Source of the DNA: Xenorhabdus doucetiae | GTDB lineage: Bacteria > Pseudomonadota > Gammaproteobacteria > Enterobacterales > Enterobacteriaceae | Direction of reading: 5' to 3' | NCBI RefSeq assembly: GCF_000968195.1 | Contig: NZ_FO704550.1 | Span: 434,001 to 498,000, forward strand | DNA: 64,000 nt | Part shown: in pieces, positions 57,723 to 64,000 of the stretch | Layout: each line of letters opens with the position of its first letter | Numbering within the stretch: position 1 is the first letter of the stretch | Notes under the pieces: generated by a model | Databases searched by the model: none | Seen by the model: only the letters and a program-made list of their open reading frames with translations | What the model was told of the DNA's origin: nothing | Made by a program: the position numbers and the translations under genes

Positions 57723-57893
57723 TACCGCACCATCAGCCAGATAACCAACCGCCGCCACTTGTAACGGAGCGGCATAGATCAATAATGATCCCACCAACGT
57801 TTCCGTTAATGGAACACCATGACTTTGATAAAGGGCACCAATCGAAGTAAAAATAAAGAAGAAGGAGATACAAACAGGCAAAGAATCAGCCAT
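57723..57893 (-). pseudogene. azlC: azlC-like N-terminal fragment cut by the IS630 element
   Basis: Reading from the IS edge upstream, the minus strand encodes MADSLPVCISFFFIFTSIGA and then SLLIYAAPLQVAAVGYLADG, the conserved N-terminal part of AzlC branched-chain amino-acid exporters (YgaZ family). The frame runs into the insertion sequence at LADGAVNR. About 57 of about 230 codons remain, and no continuation is recognisable on the other side of the element, so more than a simple insertion occurred. AGGAAAGGC precedes the chosen ATG. Confidence 0.75.
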
Positions 57894-58130
57894 GCCTTTC
57901 CTAAAGAATAAATTCAACACAGGGCACCTATTTATAGTTAGCGTTATATACTCGTCGTACTCCAAGATATATTTAATGATATTTGTAATCAATGAGCCAC
58001 AATTTTGGTGTGTTATTTATTATCAATAATATCGCGATATGATATAACTTTATTTTATATAAAATGATTTTAATATTCCCGTTATAGTATAAATCATGTT
58101 AAAAAAATAATTCCTTTCCGGAGAAATAAG

Positions 58131-58904
58131 ATGAAAACCTTACTCAATATATTATTGGCTGGCCTTATCCAATTTGGCTTCACCTACCTTGCTTATGCGC
58201 AATCTACGCTTGAGCACATCCAATCCACAGGAATATTCAAAATTGGCACAGAAGGCGCTTATTCCCCCTTCAGTTATCATGACGCCTCTGGAAAACTGAC
58301 CGGATTTGATGTGGAAATCGGCCGTGAAATTGCACTGCACATGAACGTAAAACCTGAATTTGTTGAAGGCAAATGGGATGGCCTGATTGGCGGCCTTGAT
58401 GCCGGGCGTTTCGATGCCGTGATGAACCAAATCGCCATTACCCCGGAACGCGAGAAAAAATACAGCTTCTCACTGCCTTATGTTATTTCACACGCCGTCT
58501 TGATTACCCGCAATGATAATAACGATATTAAGACGTTCAGCGACTTAAAAGGCAAAAAATCGGCGCATACCCTGACCAATAACTTTGCCCAGATCGCCCG
58601 GCATTATGGCGCGGAGATTATCGGCACCAACGGGTTTAATCAGGAAGTGGAACTGGTCAGCACCGGCCGTGCCGACGCGACGATCAACGATAAACTGTCG
58701 TATCTCGATTATAAAAAGCACCGCCCGGAAGCACCGGTAAAAATTGTTGCCACTGAGGCTCAGGCCGCTAAAACTGCTGTACTGCTGCGTAAAGACGATA
58801 CAGCATTAAAAGCCGCAATCGATAAAGCCATTACTGACATAAAAGCGGACGGGACTTATCAGCGGATTTGGGATAAATATTTCGCGGAAGGGACGGGTAA
58901 ATAA
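58131..58904 (+). CDS. Polar amino acid ABC transporter binding protein (first copy)
   Basis: 257-aa periplasmic binding protein (family 3) with signal peptide (cleaved near AYA-QS at residue 23). IFKIGTEGAYSPFSYHDASG, KLTGFDVEIGREIA, KWDGLIGGLDAGRFDAVMNQ and ITPEREKKYSFSLPYV follow the pattern of the L-cystine binder TcyJ. Substrate likely cystine or a related amino acid (inference). First gene of a four-gene cluster; 144 bases precede the permease. A close paralogue ends the cluster. Confidence 0.9.
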   Translation: MKTLLNILLAGLIQFGFTYLAYAQSTLEHIQSTGIFKIGTEGAYSPFSYHDASGKLTGFDVEIGREIALHMNVKPEFVEGKWDGLIGGLDAGRFDAVMNQIAITPEREKKYSFSLPYVISHAVLITRNDNNDIKTFSDLKGKKSAHTLTNNFAQIARHYGAEIIGTNGFNQEVELVSTGRADATINDKLSYLDYKKHRPEAPVKIVATEAQAAKTAVLLRKDDTALKAAIDKAITDIKADGTYQRIWDKYFAEGTGK

Positions 58905-59048
58905 TCCAAAACGTTAATTAGATGGGCATGTGGGATTGTTCTAAGCTATAACTTTCTTGTATATAGCGTTCACCTTTTCTTGCAATATCATCATTAAAAC
59001 AAGCCTATAAAAAATAAACATATTTTTAATCTCTATCAGGAAGGTTTT

Positions 59049-59750
59049 ATGACCCCATCATGGCTCAGTTTAGCGCTGGATTCCCTGTGGCCGATGCTTT
59101 ACGCCGGCCTGACATTCACTATTCCCCTCACGCTGATTACATTTGCACTTGGGATCACGTTGGGGTTTATCGTTGCCTTAATCCGGCTGTATGGCCCTAA
59201 GCCACTGGTTGCGGTAGTTCGGTTTTACGTCTGGCTGATCCGTGGTACTCCCCTGTTGGTGCAGCTATTCCTGATCTTCTACGCCCTGCCCAGTGTCGGC
59301 ATTACCCTGGAAGCATTCACCTCTGCGGTGATCGGCTTTACCCTGAATGTGGGAGCTTATACCTCAGAAGTGATCCGGGCTGCATTGAGTTCTGTCCCCA
59401 AAGGGCAATGGGAAGCTTCTCACTCTATCGGGATGAGCTGGTGGCAATCACTACGCCGGATCATTCTGCCACAGGCGGCACGGGTTTCTATTCCTCCCCT
59501 GTCTAATACCTTTATTTCGCTGGTCAAAGACACGTCCTTGGCTTCCGTGATTACGGTGCCGGAAATGTTTCTGGCGGCACAGCGCATTGCCGCCGTCACC
59601 TATCAGCCGTTAATCCTGTACACCGAGGCCGCTATTCTCTATCTCCTCTTGAGTTCGGTACTGTCCGCACTGCAAGTCCGGTTGGAAAAGAAATTCGCCC
59701 AGCAAAATAGCAATAAGGAAGCCAGAGATGATTCAGCTCACCAACATTGA
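59049..59750 (+). CDS. Polar amino acid ABC transporter permease
   Basis: 233-aa HisM/TcyL-type inner-membrane permease, with about five helices and the EAA motif GAYTSEVIRAALSSVPKGQWEA contacting the ATPase. The only permease in the cluster, so it presumably forms a homodimer, as in cystine-type systems. AGGAAGG precedes the ATG. Its end overlaps the ATPase start by 23 bases, indicating coupling. Confidence 0.92.
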   Translation: MTPSWLSLALDSLWPMLYAGLTFTIPLTLITFALGITLGFIVALIRLYGPKPLVAVVRFYVWLIRGTPLLVQLFLIFYALPSVGITLEAFTSAVIGFTLNVGAYTSEVIRAALSSVPKGQWEASHSIGMSWWQSLRRIILPQAARVSIPPLSNTFISLVKDTSLASVITVPEMFLAAQRIAAVTYQPLILYTEAAILYLLLSSVLSALQVRLEKKFAQQNSNKEARDDSAHQH

Positions 59751-60492
59751 AAAAAGTTTCGACGGGCAAAAGGTGCTGAAAAATATTAACCTGACCATTA
59801 AAGAAGGCAGCCTGACCGCACTGATTGGCCCTTCCGGTAGCGGTAAAAGCACCTTGCTGCGTTGCATTAATCTGTTGGAGATCCCACAGGCGGGCAAGCT
59901 GGAAATTGGCAAAGAGCAAATTACCTTTAACGGAAAAGAGCGGCTGCCGCATCGGGAAATCCAGCGTTTTAGCCTGCAAACTGGCATGGTATTCCAGAAC
60001 TTCCAACTTTTCCCGCATCTGACGGTGATTGAAAACATTATGGAAGGGCTAATTTGGGTACAAAAATGGTCCCAAGAACGTGCCAGAGAACGGGCGAGGG
60101 AATTGCTGGAAAAAGTCGGCCTGTCCCACAAGGCGGATGTTTGGCCGAGCACCTTATCGGGCGGCCAGCAGCAACGAGTGGCTATCGCCAGAGCGATGGC
60201 ACCTTCCCCCAAAGTGCTGCTGTGCGATGAGCCAACCTCAGCGCTTGATCCTGAATTATCCAAAGAAGTCGTTTCGGTTCTGAAACAGTTAGCAGGAGAA
60301 GGCACCACCATGATAATGGCGACGCACGATTTGCGTCTGGCGGCCAATCTTGCCCATAACGTGGTGTTTCTGGAATCCGGCGAGATTATTGAATCCGGCA
60401 CGGCAAAAACCCTCTTCACCCGCCCCGGTAAGGTGCGTACTGCCGAGTTTATCTCTACTCTGACAGAAACCTTACCGGATTGGGAAATATAG
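59728..60492 (+). CDS. Polar amino acid ABC transporter ATPase
   Basis: 254 aa. Walker A GPSGSGKST (about residue 34), Q loop VFQNFQLFPH, signature LSGGQQQRVAIARAM (about 145), Walker B VLLCDEPTSALDPE and switch His in ATHD. Matches TcyN/GlnQ-type ATPases. Start ATG with AAGGAAG upstream, overlapping the permease. Confidence 0.94.
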   Translation: MIQLTNIEKSFDGQKVLKNINLTIKEGSLTALIGPSGSGKSTLLRCINLLEIPQAGKLEIGKEQITFNGKERLPHREIQRFSLQTGMVFQNFQLFPHLTVIENIMEGLIWVQKWSQERARERARELLEKVGLSHKADVWPSTLSGGQQQRVAIARAMAPSPKVLLCDEPTSALDPELSKEVVSVLKQLAGEGTTMIMATHDLRLAANLAHNVVFLESGEIIESGTAKTLFTRPGKVRTAEFISTLTETLPDWEI

Positions 60493-60541
60493 CAAGCAGT
60501 CACGTTTAACATTAGCAACATGATTTATTCGGAGAAACACA

Positions 60542-61315
60542 ATGAAGAAAATTTTGAGTCTGTTACTGGCGAGTGCGACTGCCCTTGCTATTTCTGCCCC
60601 TGCCTATGCCGGCAAAGATTTTGATGCCATCAAAGCCTCTGGCGTCTTTAAGATTGGCACGGAAGGCACGTATCCTCCTTTTACCTACCACGATGCCGGC
60701 AATAAATTAACCGGTTTTGATGTGGATATCGCACGGGAAATCGCCCGCCGCCTGAACGTCAAACCGGAATTTATGGAAGTGAAATGGGATGGATTGATCG
60801 CCGGGCTGGATGCCAAGCGTTTTGACGCCGTGATCAACCAAGTTGGCATCACCCCAGAACGTGAAGCGAAATACAGTTTTTCCCTTCCTTACACAACGTC
60901 TCAAGTCGTGTTGATCACCCGTGATAATAACAGTGATATTAAAACTTTCGCCGATATTAAAGGAAAACGTTCAGCCCAATCACTCACCAGTAACTACGGG
61001 CAACTGGCAACCTCTTATGGCGCTAATTTAGTCAGTACCGATGGTTTTAACCAAGCCATTGATCTGGTCGCCACCGGACGCGCCGATGCCACATTGAATG
61101 ATCGGCTGTCATTCCTCGATTTCAAAAAACAGCGCCCTAATGCGCCGGTGAAAATTGTCGCTCAACAAACTGATGCGAGTCAATCCGCCGTATTGCTGCG
61201 CAAAGGAGATGCTGAACTACTGGAAGCGGTTAATAAAGCCCTGCAAGAGATAAAGGATGACGGCACGTATGCCCGTATCTCCGAGAAGTATTTTGGCGAG
61301 GATATTTCTAAGTAA
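60542..61315 (+). CDS. Polar amino acid ABC transporter binding protein (second copy)
   Basis: 257 aa, same length as the first copy and clearly paralogous (VFKIGTEGTYPPFTYHDAGN; KWDGLIAGLDAKRFDAVINQ; ITPEREAKYSFSLPYTTSQV). Signal peptide cleaved near AYA-GK. The pocket-lining positions differ slightly (ANQVGITPE versus MNQIAITPE), so the two binders may widen substrate range. 49 bases after the ATPase gene with a CGGAGAAAC site. Confidence 0.92.
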   Translation: MKKILSLLLASATALAISAPAYAGKDFDAIKASGVFKIGTEGTYPPFTYHDAGNKLTGFDVDIAREIARRLNVKPEFMEVKWDGLIAGLDAKRFDAVINQVGITPEREAKYSFSLPYTTSQVVLITRDNNSDIKTFADIKGKRSAQSLTSNYGQLATSYGANLVSTDGFNQAIDLVATGRADATLNDRLSFLDFKKQRPNAPVKIVAQQTDASQSAVLLRKGDAELLEAVNKALQEIKDDGTYARISEKYFGEDISK

Positions 61316-61356
61316 TTTTTTTGATAAATAAGCGGGCGGTATCTGAATGAACCGCC

Positions 61357-62517
61357 TTATTTACACTTAAACGCTTTCATTGCTTTTTCTAATTCATCAC
61401 TGGGATTATAAATAAAAAACTCACCTTTCATCAGAATTTGGGCATTGCGCTGGGCACTTGCATACTTTATATATTCACCCTCATGTGTGATACTGAACTC
61501 CGATATTCCCGATAAGTGTTCAATACGCACCGTAGAATGATCGTTAATGCAATGAGCATAATAGATATTGCTGGCGACTGTTCCGGGAAAGCAGCAAGCA
61601 GCCGCTAAACAGCAGCCACCAGAGACGGCAACCGATAAATGGACATTTTTGGGTGTGAGATATCTGATAGTAATATCCCCTTCGTACAAAGGAGGCGCAA
61701 TGATCGCTATTTTCGGTTGAGTGATGGATTCTTTTAAGTCCTTCTCATTCATCACTTCGCCATTTCGCTTACCAATCCCCATCTTCATTCCCATGTTTAC
61801 CCTGATTTCCATGATTTTTTCTTGTAATACTTGATTGTTTTTAATTTCATTAAAATTTTCATAACCCGTGATCCCTAAACTTTCTGCGTTGATAATGATC
61901 ATCGGGACAGTGACATCAATACAAGTGACCGGAATATCATTAATTTCGTCAATTAAATTGCCTGTAGGAAAAAGGGCTTCTGTTTTTGAACAGGCCGGAT
62001 CTTCAAATGACAGGTTCACTTCCGGGAAATCGCCAATCACATCCGGCATCGATGCCAATTGGTATTGAGGAGAGACATTCGCCATCGTACATAAAATATT
62101 TTTATGGGTATTGGTATTATAAATCGTTAACTTTCCCTCAGGCATTAACCTTTTTTCTTCCGGCAGATCCCTGATTACCAAAGGTATCGCTGATGTCATA
62201 TTTCCACAATTAACCTCCCATGAAACAGTATGACTCTCTTTCTCAAGCTGTGCAAAAGTACTTATCACCTTGTTAGATTGATAATCGATATCAATGATAA
62301 AGGCTTTGTTGCTGGTTGTGGTTTCTCTACCCAAACCATGTAGTTGCTTATTATTTTCACTGTTCCCATAAAGAGGAACACCCATAATAATCTTAAGAAT
62401 TTCTTCCTTTAGTGCTTTTTTTTCTGGCAGATGTTTTTGTAGTAAAACAATCCCCGTTGAAGTTCCACCTCGAACATAATAAAGCGGAATTCGAATGGGA
62501 AAAGAGCGTTTTTTCAT
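61357..62517 (-). CDS. PrpF-family isomerase (2-methylaconitate isomerase-like)
   Basis: 386 aa from the chosen ATG. IPLYYVRGGTSTGIVLLQKH is the N-terminal PrpF signature; NCGNMTSAIPLV, FPTGN and the TIRYLTPKNVHLSVAVSGG stretch also fit this diaminopimelate-epimerase-like fold. PrpF isomerises trans- to cis-2-methylaconitate in propionate breakdown; related enzymes act on other unsaturated acids. No prpBCD genes are nearby, so the substrate is open. AT-rich. A start 66 bases upstream is possible, but its extension is lysine-rich and unlike the family. Confidence 0.82.
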   Translation of the reverse strand: MKKRSFPIRIPLYYVRGGTSTGIVLLQKHLPEKKALKEEILKIIMGVPLYGNSENNKQLHGLGRETTTSNKAFIIDIDYQSNKVISTFAQLEKESHTVSWEVNCGNMTSAIPLVIRDLPEEKRLMPEGKLTIYNTNTHKNILCTMANVSPQYQLASMPDVIGDFPEVNLSFEDPACSKTEALFPTGNLIDEINDIPVTCIDVTVPMIIINAESLGITGYENFNEIKNNQVLQEKIMEIRVNMGMKMGIGKRNGEVMNEKDLKESITQPKIAIIAPPLYEGDITIRYLTPKNVHLSVAVSGGCCLAAACCFPGTVASNIYYAHCINDHSTVRIEHLSGISEFSITHEGEYIKYASAQRNAQILMKGEFFIYNPSDELEKAMKAFKCK

Positions 62518-62748
62518 ATTATTACCATGAATAAGTTGGTTTTTTGTTAAATTTTTCTTTATGATTATTTTTAAAAATTCCATCCAAAATCAGAAATATA
62601 AAAGCATAAGTTATTATTATTTCAAAACAAGGAGAATGTATTGCATTAATGATAAACGTAATATAAACAAGGACTATATTTATTAGTTATAAATGGTTAG
62701 AATATAAGTGTATATTTATTCAGAAAAAATCTTATGAAGGAATAACTT

Positions 62749-62991
62749 ATGATCCGTCAAAGAAAAGTGTTTACAAGTAATCGGAATCAATATGTGAGAC
62801 TTCCAGCAGATCTCCATTTTCTTGATAATGTAAAAACGGTAACAATCAGAGAAAATGACAAAGAACGCATTGTTACATCAGCAAAAAATACATGGGATTC
62901 ATTCTTTTTATCTGAACAAAGTGTAACAGACGATTTTTTATCCGAACGTCCTGAGCAAGTAACTTATAAAAGGGAACCTTTTGATGATTAA
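62749..62991 (+). CDS. vapB: VapB/VagC-type antitoxin
   Basis: 80-aa AbrB/MazE-like antitoxin: MIRQRKVFTSNRNQYVRLPA is the typical DNA-binding swapped-hairpin, and the acidic C-terminus would bind the PIN toxin. GAAGGAATAAC precedes the ATG. The stop overlaps the toxin start by 8 bases. It remains intact although the toxin is broken. Confidence 0.85.
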   Translation: MIRQRKVFTSNRNQYVRLPADLHFLDNVKTVTIRENDKERIVTSAKNTWDSFFLSEQSVTDDFLSERPEQVTYKREPFDD

Positions 62992-63394
62992 GTAATTACT
63001 TGACACCAATATTGTTATTTTTACCATTAAAAAACTCTCTGAATTTTCACTTCCTAAGTTTAATCAACATGCAATTCAGATAGCTATTTCTACCATTACA
63101 TTAACAGAATTGATTTTTGGCGTAGGAAAAAGTGCAAATCCTACAAAAAATCTCGCTACTGTTTTGAATTTTGTATCTAGACTGACCATCATACCTTATG
63201 ATGAACAAGCTGCTTTTCATTATGGAAACATTCGAGCGATACTTGAAAAACAGGGGCAAAGAATAGGTGATAATGATTTGCATATTGCAGGACACGCTAG
63301 AAGCAAAGGATTAATTGTTGTTACTAATAACACTAGAGAATTTAATAGAGTGGATGGATTGAGAGTCGAAGATTGGACAAAAGAATCAGAATAA
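62984..63394 (+). pseudogene. vapC: VapC/VagD PIN-domain toxin with nonsense codon 4
   Basis: Starting at the ATG overlapping the antitoxin, the frame reads M-I-K-stop-LLDTNIVIFTIKK and then stays open to 63394. Restoring the TAA at 62993-62995 to Tyr gives the canonical VapC start. Catalytic residues of the PIN RNase are otherwise present: D in LLDTN, E in TLTELIFG, D in GDNDLHIAGHA, and VVTNNTREFNRV. No start codon between the stop and the first catalytic Asp would rescue it, so the toxin should be dead unless the stop is read through or is a sequence error. Confidence 0.82.
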
Positions 63395-63494
63395 ATACAT
63401 CTTGTTGATGCTTTGTTAATTTCTATTATGGAGAATGTCGTAAAATCATTTCTGGATAACATCCATATGTCCATATCAGGAACAATATAAAGCA

Positions 63495-64000
63495 ATGACT
63501 CGTGATTTCTGGAAAATACGCTATGCTGAGTCAATATACATTCTTTCATCGCGTATTTTTATTTCCATAATAACACTTTACCTTCTACGCAGTGGTAATG
63601 TATGGTTATCGTCATATTTCCTTTTCTGCTACTTTATGTCAAGAAGTGTATTCGGTTTCTTTCTTGCGCATAAATTCGAAAAATCAGAAAAGAAACGATT
63701 TCTTATTCAATTAATATTATTCTTTATAGGGATATCACTAACGGCCATTATAATTAAATATTTAACCATAAGCCCGTTGATATTTATTTTTGTTTCCATT
63801 GGAATTGGTTTTGTTGAAGCATTCTTTATCCCTGTTGTTAATGCTTTTATTCCCTCCATAGTGGATAATGATTTTATCGTTGAAGCATTCAGAAAAACTT
63901 TTTTAATTCAAGCATCAAATAATTTATTTGGCATTGCCATTGGCATGGGAGGATATCAATCGATTGGATTTGAAAATATGATGTGGGTGATTGTGTTTTT
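63495..64000 (+). CDS. MFS transporter, N-terminal part (runs off the window)
   Basis: An open frame of 168 codons from an ATG with GGAACA about 12 bases upstream to the window end. Alternating hydrophobic helices (IFISIITLYLL, FLIQLILFFIGISL, LIFIFVSIGIGFVEAFFIPV) and the loop NAFIPSIVDNDFIVEAFRKT are typical of the first half of MFS_3-type (EntS-like) exporters. Strongly AT-rich, suggesting acquired DNA. Substrate unknown. Confidence 0.75.
   Translation, partial: MTRDFWKIRYAESIYILSSRIFISIITLYLLRSGNVWLSSYFLFCYFMSRSVFGFFLAHKFEKSEKKRFLIQLILFFIGISLTAIIIKYLTISPLIFIFVSIGIGFVEAFFIPVVNAFIPSIVDNDFIVEAFRKTFLIQASNNLFGIAIGMGGYQSIGFENMMWVIVF

Overview
The window reads as a chromosomal segment of an enterobacterium of the Morganellaceae, most likely Xenorhabdus or Photorhabdus. 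This rests on gene order (mdh / sfsB / ispB / rplU-rpmA-obgE / dacB / greA / yhbY / rlmE-ftsH-folP-glmM-secG-leuU-metY-rimP-nusA-infB-rbfA-truB-rpsO-pnp-nlpI-yrbN-deaD), which follows Escherichia coli closely with AT-richer DNA. It also rests on a lifestyle-type accessory set: an inverse autotransporter adhesin, an orphan type VI secretion effector cassette, toxin-antitoxin pairs and an IS630 element. The genus call is inference; no marker in the window fixes the species.

Layout. 1-5.0 kb: end of mdh, an Nlp/SfsB-like regulator, two tandem MuA-type DNA-binding proteins, ispB, and the rplU-rpmA-obgE group. 5.0-26.8 kb: a ParDE pair, dacB/greA, then the large translation, transcription and RNA-decay block from yhbY to deaD, including two tRNAs, the metY-rimP-nusA-infB region, the autoregulatory pnp leader and the tiny yrbN gene that overlaps deaD. 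26.8-33 kb, minus strand: a YjaA-like protein, the BtsS/BtsR pyruvate-sensing two-component pair, and an inverse autotransporter with LysM, Ig-like and lectin-like domains. 33-37.2 kb: an AT-rich gap of about 1 kb with a strong palindrome, then a HlyD-type adaptor with two ABC-2 permeases and no ATPase. 37.2-39.4 kb: a truncated ubiT remnant, yhbS, yhbQ, a BhsA-like small protein and yhbP.

39.4-54.6 kb, mostly minus strand: nrdG, an nrdD lacking its N-terminal ATP-cone, ridA, pyrI and, about 10.3 kb away, pyrB with its leader peptide and attenuator. In E. coli pyrB and pyrI are neighbouring genes of one operon. Here they are separated by an accessory insertion holding a metallophosphoesterase, an AAC(6')-like acetyltransferase, a YdeP/FdhF-type molybdoenzyme, and a type VI secretion cassette: DUF4123 adaptor, VasX-like effector split by a frameshift, and putative immunity protein.

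54.6-64 kb: an AhpD-like protein, RNase Z, an IS630 element with intact 12-bp ends and a frameshifted transposase that truncates an azlC gene, a polar amino acid ABC transporter with two binding proteins, a PrpF-family isomerase, a VapBC pair whose toxin carries a nonsense codon at position 4, and the start of an MFS transporter running off the end.

The core genes look intact and conventionally regulated. The most informative features are the genome-decay and insertion events: the pyrB/pyrI split, effector frameshift, VapC nonsense codon, ubiT remnant, NrdD ATP-cone loss and azlC truncation. The least-explained units are the ATPase-less ABC-2 export genes and the MuA-like pair facing a long inverted repeat.
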